DNA of 64,000 nucleotides from an uncultured Sulfitobacter sp. (lineage in GTDB: Bacteria > Pseudomonadota > Alphaproteobacteria > Rhodobacterales > Rhodobacteraceae): the NCBI RefSeq assembly GCF_947497275.1, contig NZ_CANMFS010000003.1, positions 1-64,000 on the forward strand, written 5' to 3'. A program made the translations under genes and the position numbers. Numbering within the stretch: position 1 is the stretch's first letter; each line of letters begins with the position of its first letter. Below the pieces are notes generated by a model that searched no databases, was not told where the DNA came from, and worked only from the letters and a program-made list of their open reading frames with translations. Shown piece after piece: positions 63,138 through 64,000 of the stretch.

Positions 63138-64000
63138 TTGGAAGACATCAAATCGATCCGCCGCTCGCTGCAGCTACTTTGTGTCATCGCCTGTTTTGTA
63201 ACCGCTTATTTCGCCAAGGACCTCATCCTGCCTGTTCTGCTCGGGGTGCTTCTGGCGCTCACGCTCAGCCCGGTCAGCCGGAGCCTCGGCCGCATGGGTA
63301 TTCCAAGCGGCGTATCGGCAGTCATTCTCGTTGGACTGTCAGGTATTGTGGCCCTGCTGCTCCTGGGCGTCTCCGCAGGCACCGTTGCGATGTGGTCGGA
63401 CGAGTTGCCAGGCATGGGCGCGGAAATACAGCGGAAGCTGAGCACGATGTCCGACACCGTCGAGACGATGCGCCGCGCGACAGAAGAAGTCGAGAAGATC
63501 GGCGAAGGCAACAACGCACCGCCGGAGGTGATCGTCAAGCAACCCGGCCTTCTCGACAGTGCGATGAGCAGTGGCATGCGGCTGGGCGGAACGTTGGCTG
63601 TGACCTTGGTGCTGGCCCTTTTTCTTCTGGCGTCGGGAAATCTGTTCTATGTCAAGCTTGTACAGTCGTTCCAGACGATCACCGGCAAAAAGCGCGCACT
63701 TTCGGCAGTATATGACGTAGAAAAGAGAGTGTCGCGGTATCTGCTGACAATCACTTTGATCAACGCGTGTCTGGGTTTGTGCGTCGGCGGTTTCTTATGG
63801 GCCCTCGGTCTGCCCGGCGCACATATCATTGGTGTGGCGGCGTTCTTGCTTAATTTCCTGCCCTATATCGGGGCCGTTGTCGGGGCGGTCATTGCCGGTG
63901 CCTATGCGCTGATCACGTTCGATGCGGTCGGTTTCGCATTGTTGGCACCCGCAGGTTACATGACACTGAGCGCGATTGAGGGACAGTTCATCACCCCCTG
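63138..64000 (+). CDS. AI-2E/PerM-family transporter, truncated by window edge
   Basis: The visible 287 residues show the PerM-like layout: two or three N-terminal helices (LCVIACFVTAYFAKDLILPV, LLGVLLALTLSP), a soluble amphipathic region (ELPGMGAEIQRKLSTMSDTV), then SAMSSGMRLGGTLAVTLVLA, INACLGLCVGGFLWALGLPG and NFLPYIGAVVGAVIAGAYAL, with a final EGQFITP. Members include exporters of AI-2 or sodium-proton exchangers; this one is unassigned. TTG 63138 is chosen because CGGAG precedes it and no ATG is in frame nearby. Confidence 0.83.
   Translation, partial: MEDIKSIRRSLQLLCVIACFVTAYFAKDLILPVLLGVLLALTLSPVSRSLGRMGIPSGVSAVILVGLSGIVALLLLGVSAGTVAMWSDELPGMGAEIQRKLSTMSDTVETMRRATEEVEKIGEGNNAPPEVIVKQPGLLDSAMSSGMRLGGTLAVTLVLALFLLASGNLFYVKLVQSFQTITGKKRALSAVYDVEKRVSRYLLTITLINACLGLCVGGFLWALGLPGAHIIGVAAFLLNFLPYIGAVVGAVIAGAYALITFDAVGFALLAPAGYMTLSAIEGQFITP

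Noticed and set aside
1-64000. tRNA, rRNA, CRISPR, insertion sequences, prophage, toxin-antitoxin pair
   Set aside because: I looked for repeat arrays, transposase motifs and tRNA-like cloverleaf ends and saw none; the RHH protein at 5976 has no adjacent toxin gene.

Overview
This 64 kb window is high-GC DNA from an alphaproteobacterium, most likely a marine member of the Rhodobacteraceae (Roseobacter group). The reasons are FnrL-type TTGAT-N4-ATCAA boxes, a Hint-domain RTX protein, a urease operon with a small Rhodobacterales-type insert gene, Mla/MCE transport genes, a phasin and a PHB depolymerase-like esterase. I see no tRNA, rRNA, CRISPR array, insertion sequence, phage gene or origin. 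Function calls come from reading translated sequence and motifs; no database search was possible.

Layout. (1) 1-5.7 kb, minus: a two-partner secretion pair, TpsB then a giant TpsA adhesin that runs off the left edge. (2) 6-8.7 kb, plus: ribbon-helix-helix regulator, PHB depolymerase-family esterase and C45 autoproteolytic hydrolase, closed by a 13-bp-stem terminator. (3) 8.7-12.4 kb, minus: a three-subunit molybdenum hydroxylase of PaoABC type. (4) 12.8-18.4 kb, plus: seven genes (PTPS/QueD-like, methyltransferase, RibD-type reductase, damaged GTP cyclohydrolase II, MDR dehydrogenase, inositol-monophosphatase family, GT4 glycosyltransferase) that converge on a minus-strand membrane operon at 18.4-22.5 kb (endonuclease/exonuclease/phosphatase-family protein, CDP-alcohol phosphatidyltransferase, sulfatase/LTA-synthase-like protein, flippase-like protein). 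This is my best candidate for an undescribed biosynthetic system. (5) 22.7-31.6 kb: YceI; then, on minus, an oligopeptide-type ABC importer whose last ATPase is translationally coupled to a class III phosphodiesterase, followed by an SDR and an acyl-CoA synthetase. (6) 32-36.8 kb, plus: Hint/RTX protein, PhzS-like flavin monooxygenase and a universal stress protein behind a perfect FNR box. (7) 36.8-41.1 kb, minus: an Mla/MCE lipid transport operon.

(8) 41.3-53 kb looks like an oxygen-response island: catabolic-type ornithine carbamoyltransferase with a YfcC-family carrier, ExoD, DUF2892, phasin, CBS site-2 protease, a hybrid kinase whose PAS domain resembles the FixL haem domain, an OmpR-type regulator, a FixK/Dnr-like Crp regulator without an FNR cysteine cluster, DUF3775, a second universal stress protein and a second PAS kinase. 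FNR/FixK-type boxes lie upstream of both stress proteins, the YfcC-OTC pair and, imperfectly, the phasin. (9) 53-63 kb, minus: SbcD/YhaO-like nuclease and SbcC/YhaN-like ATPase, then the complete urease operon ureD-A-B-orf-C-HNH-E-F-G, with an HNH endonuclease gene coupled to ureE. (10) 63.1 kb to the right edge, plus: a truncated AI-2E/PerM-family transporter.

Many neighbours overlap by ATGA, so most blocks are probably true operons. Two convergent pairs share stop-codon bases (48237-48240 and 53051-53054), and several convergent ends have strong hairpin terminators.
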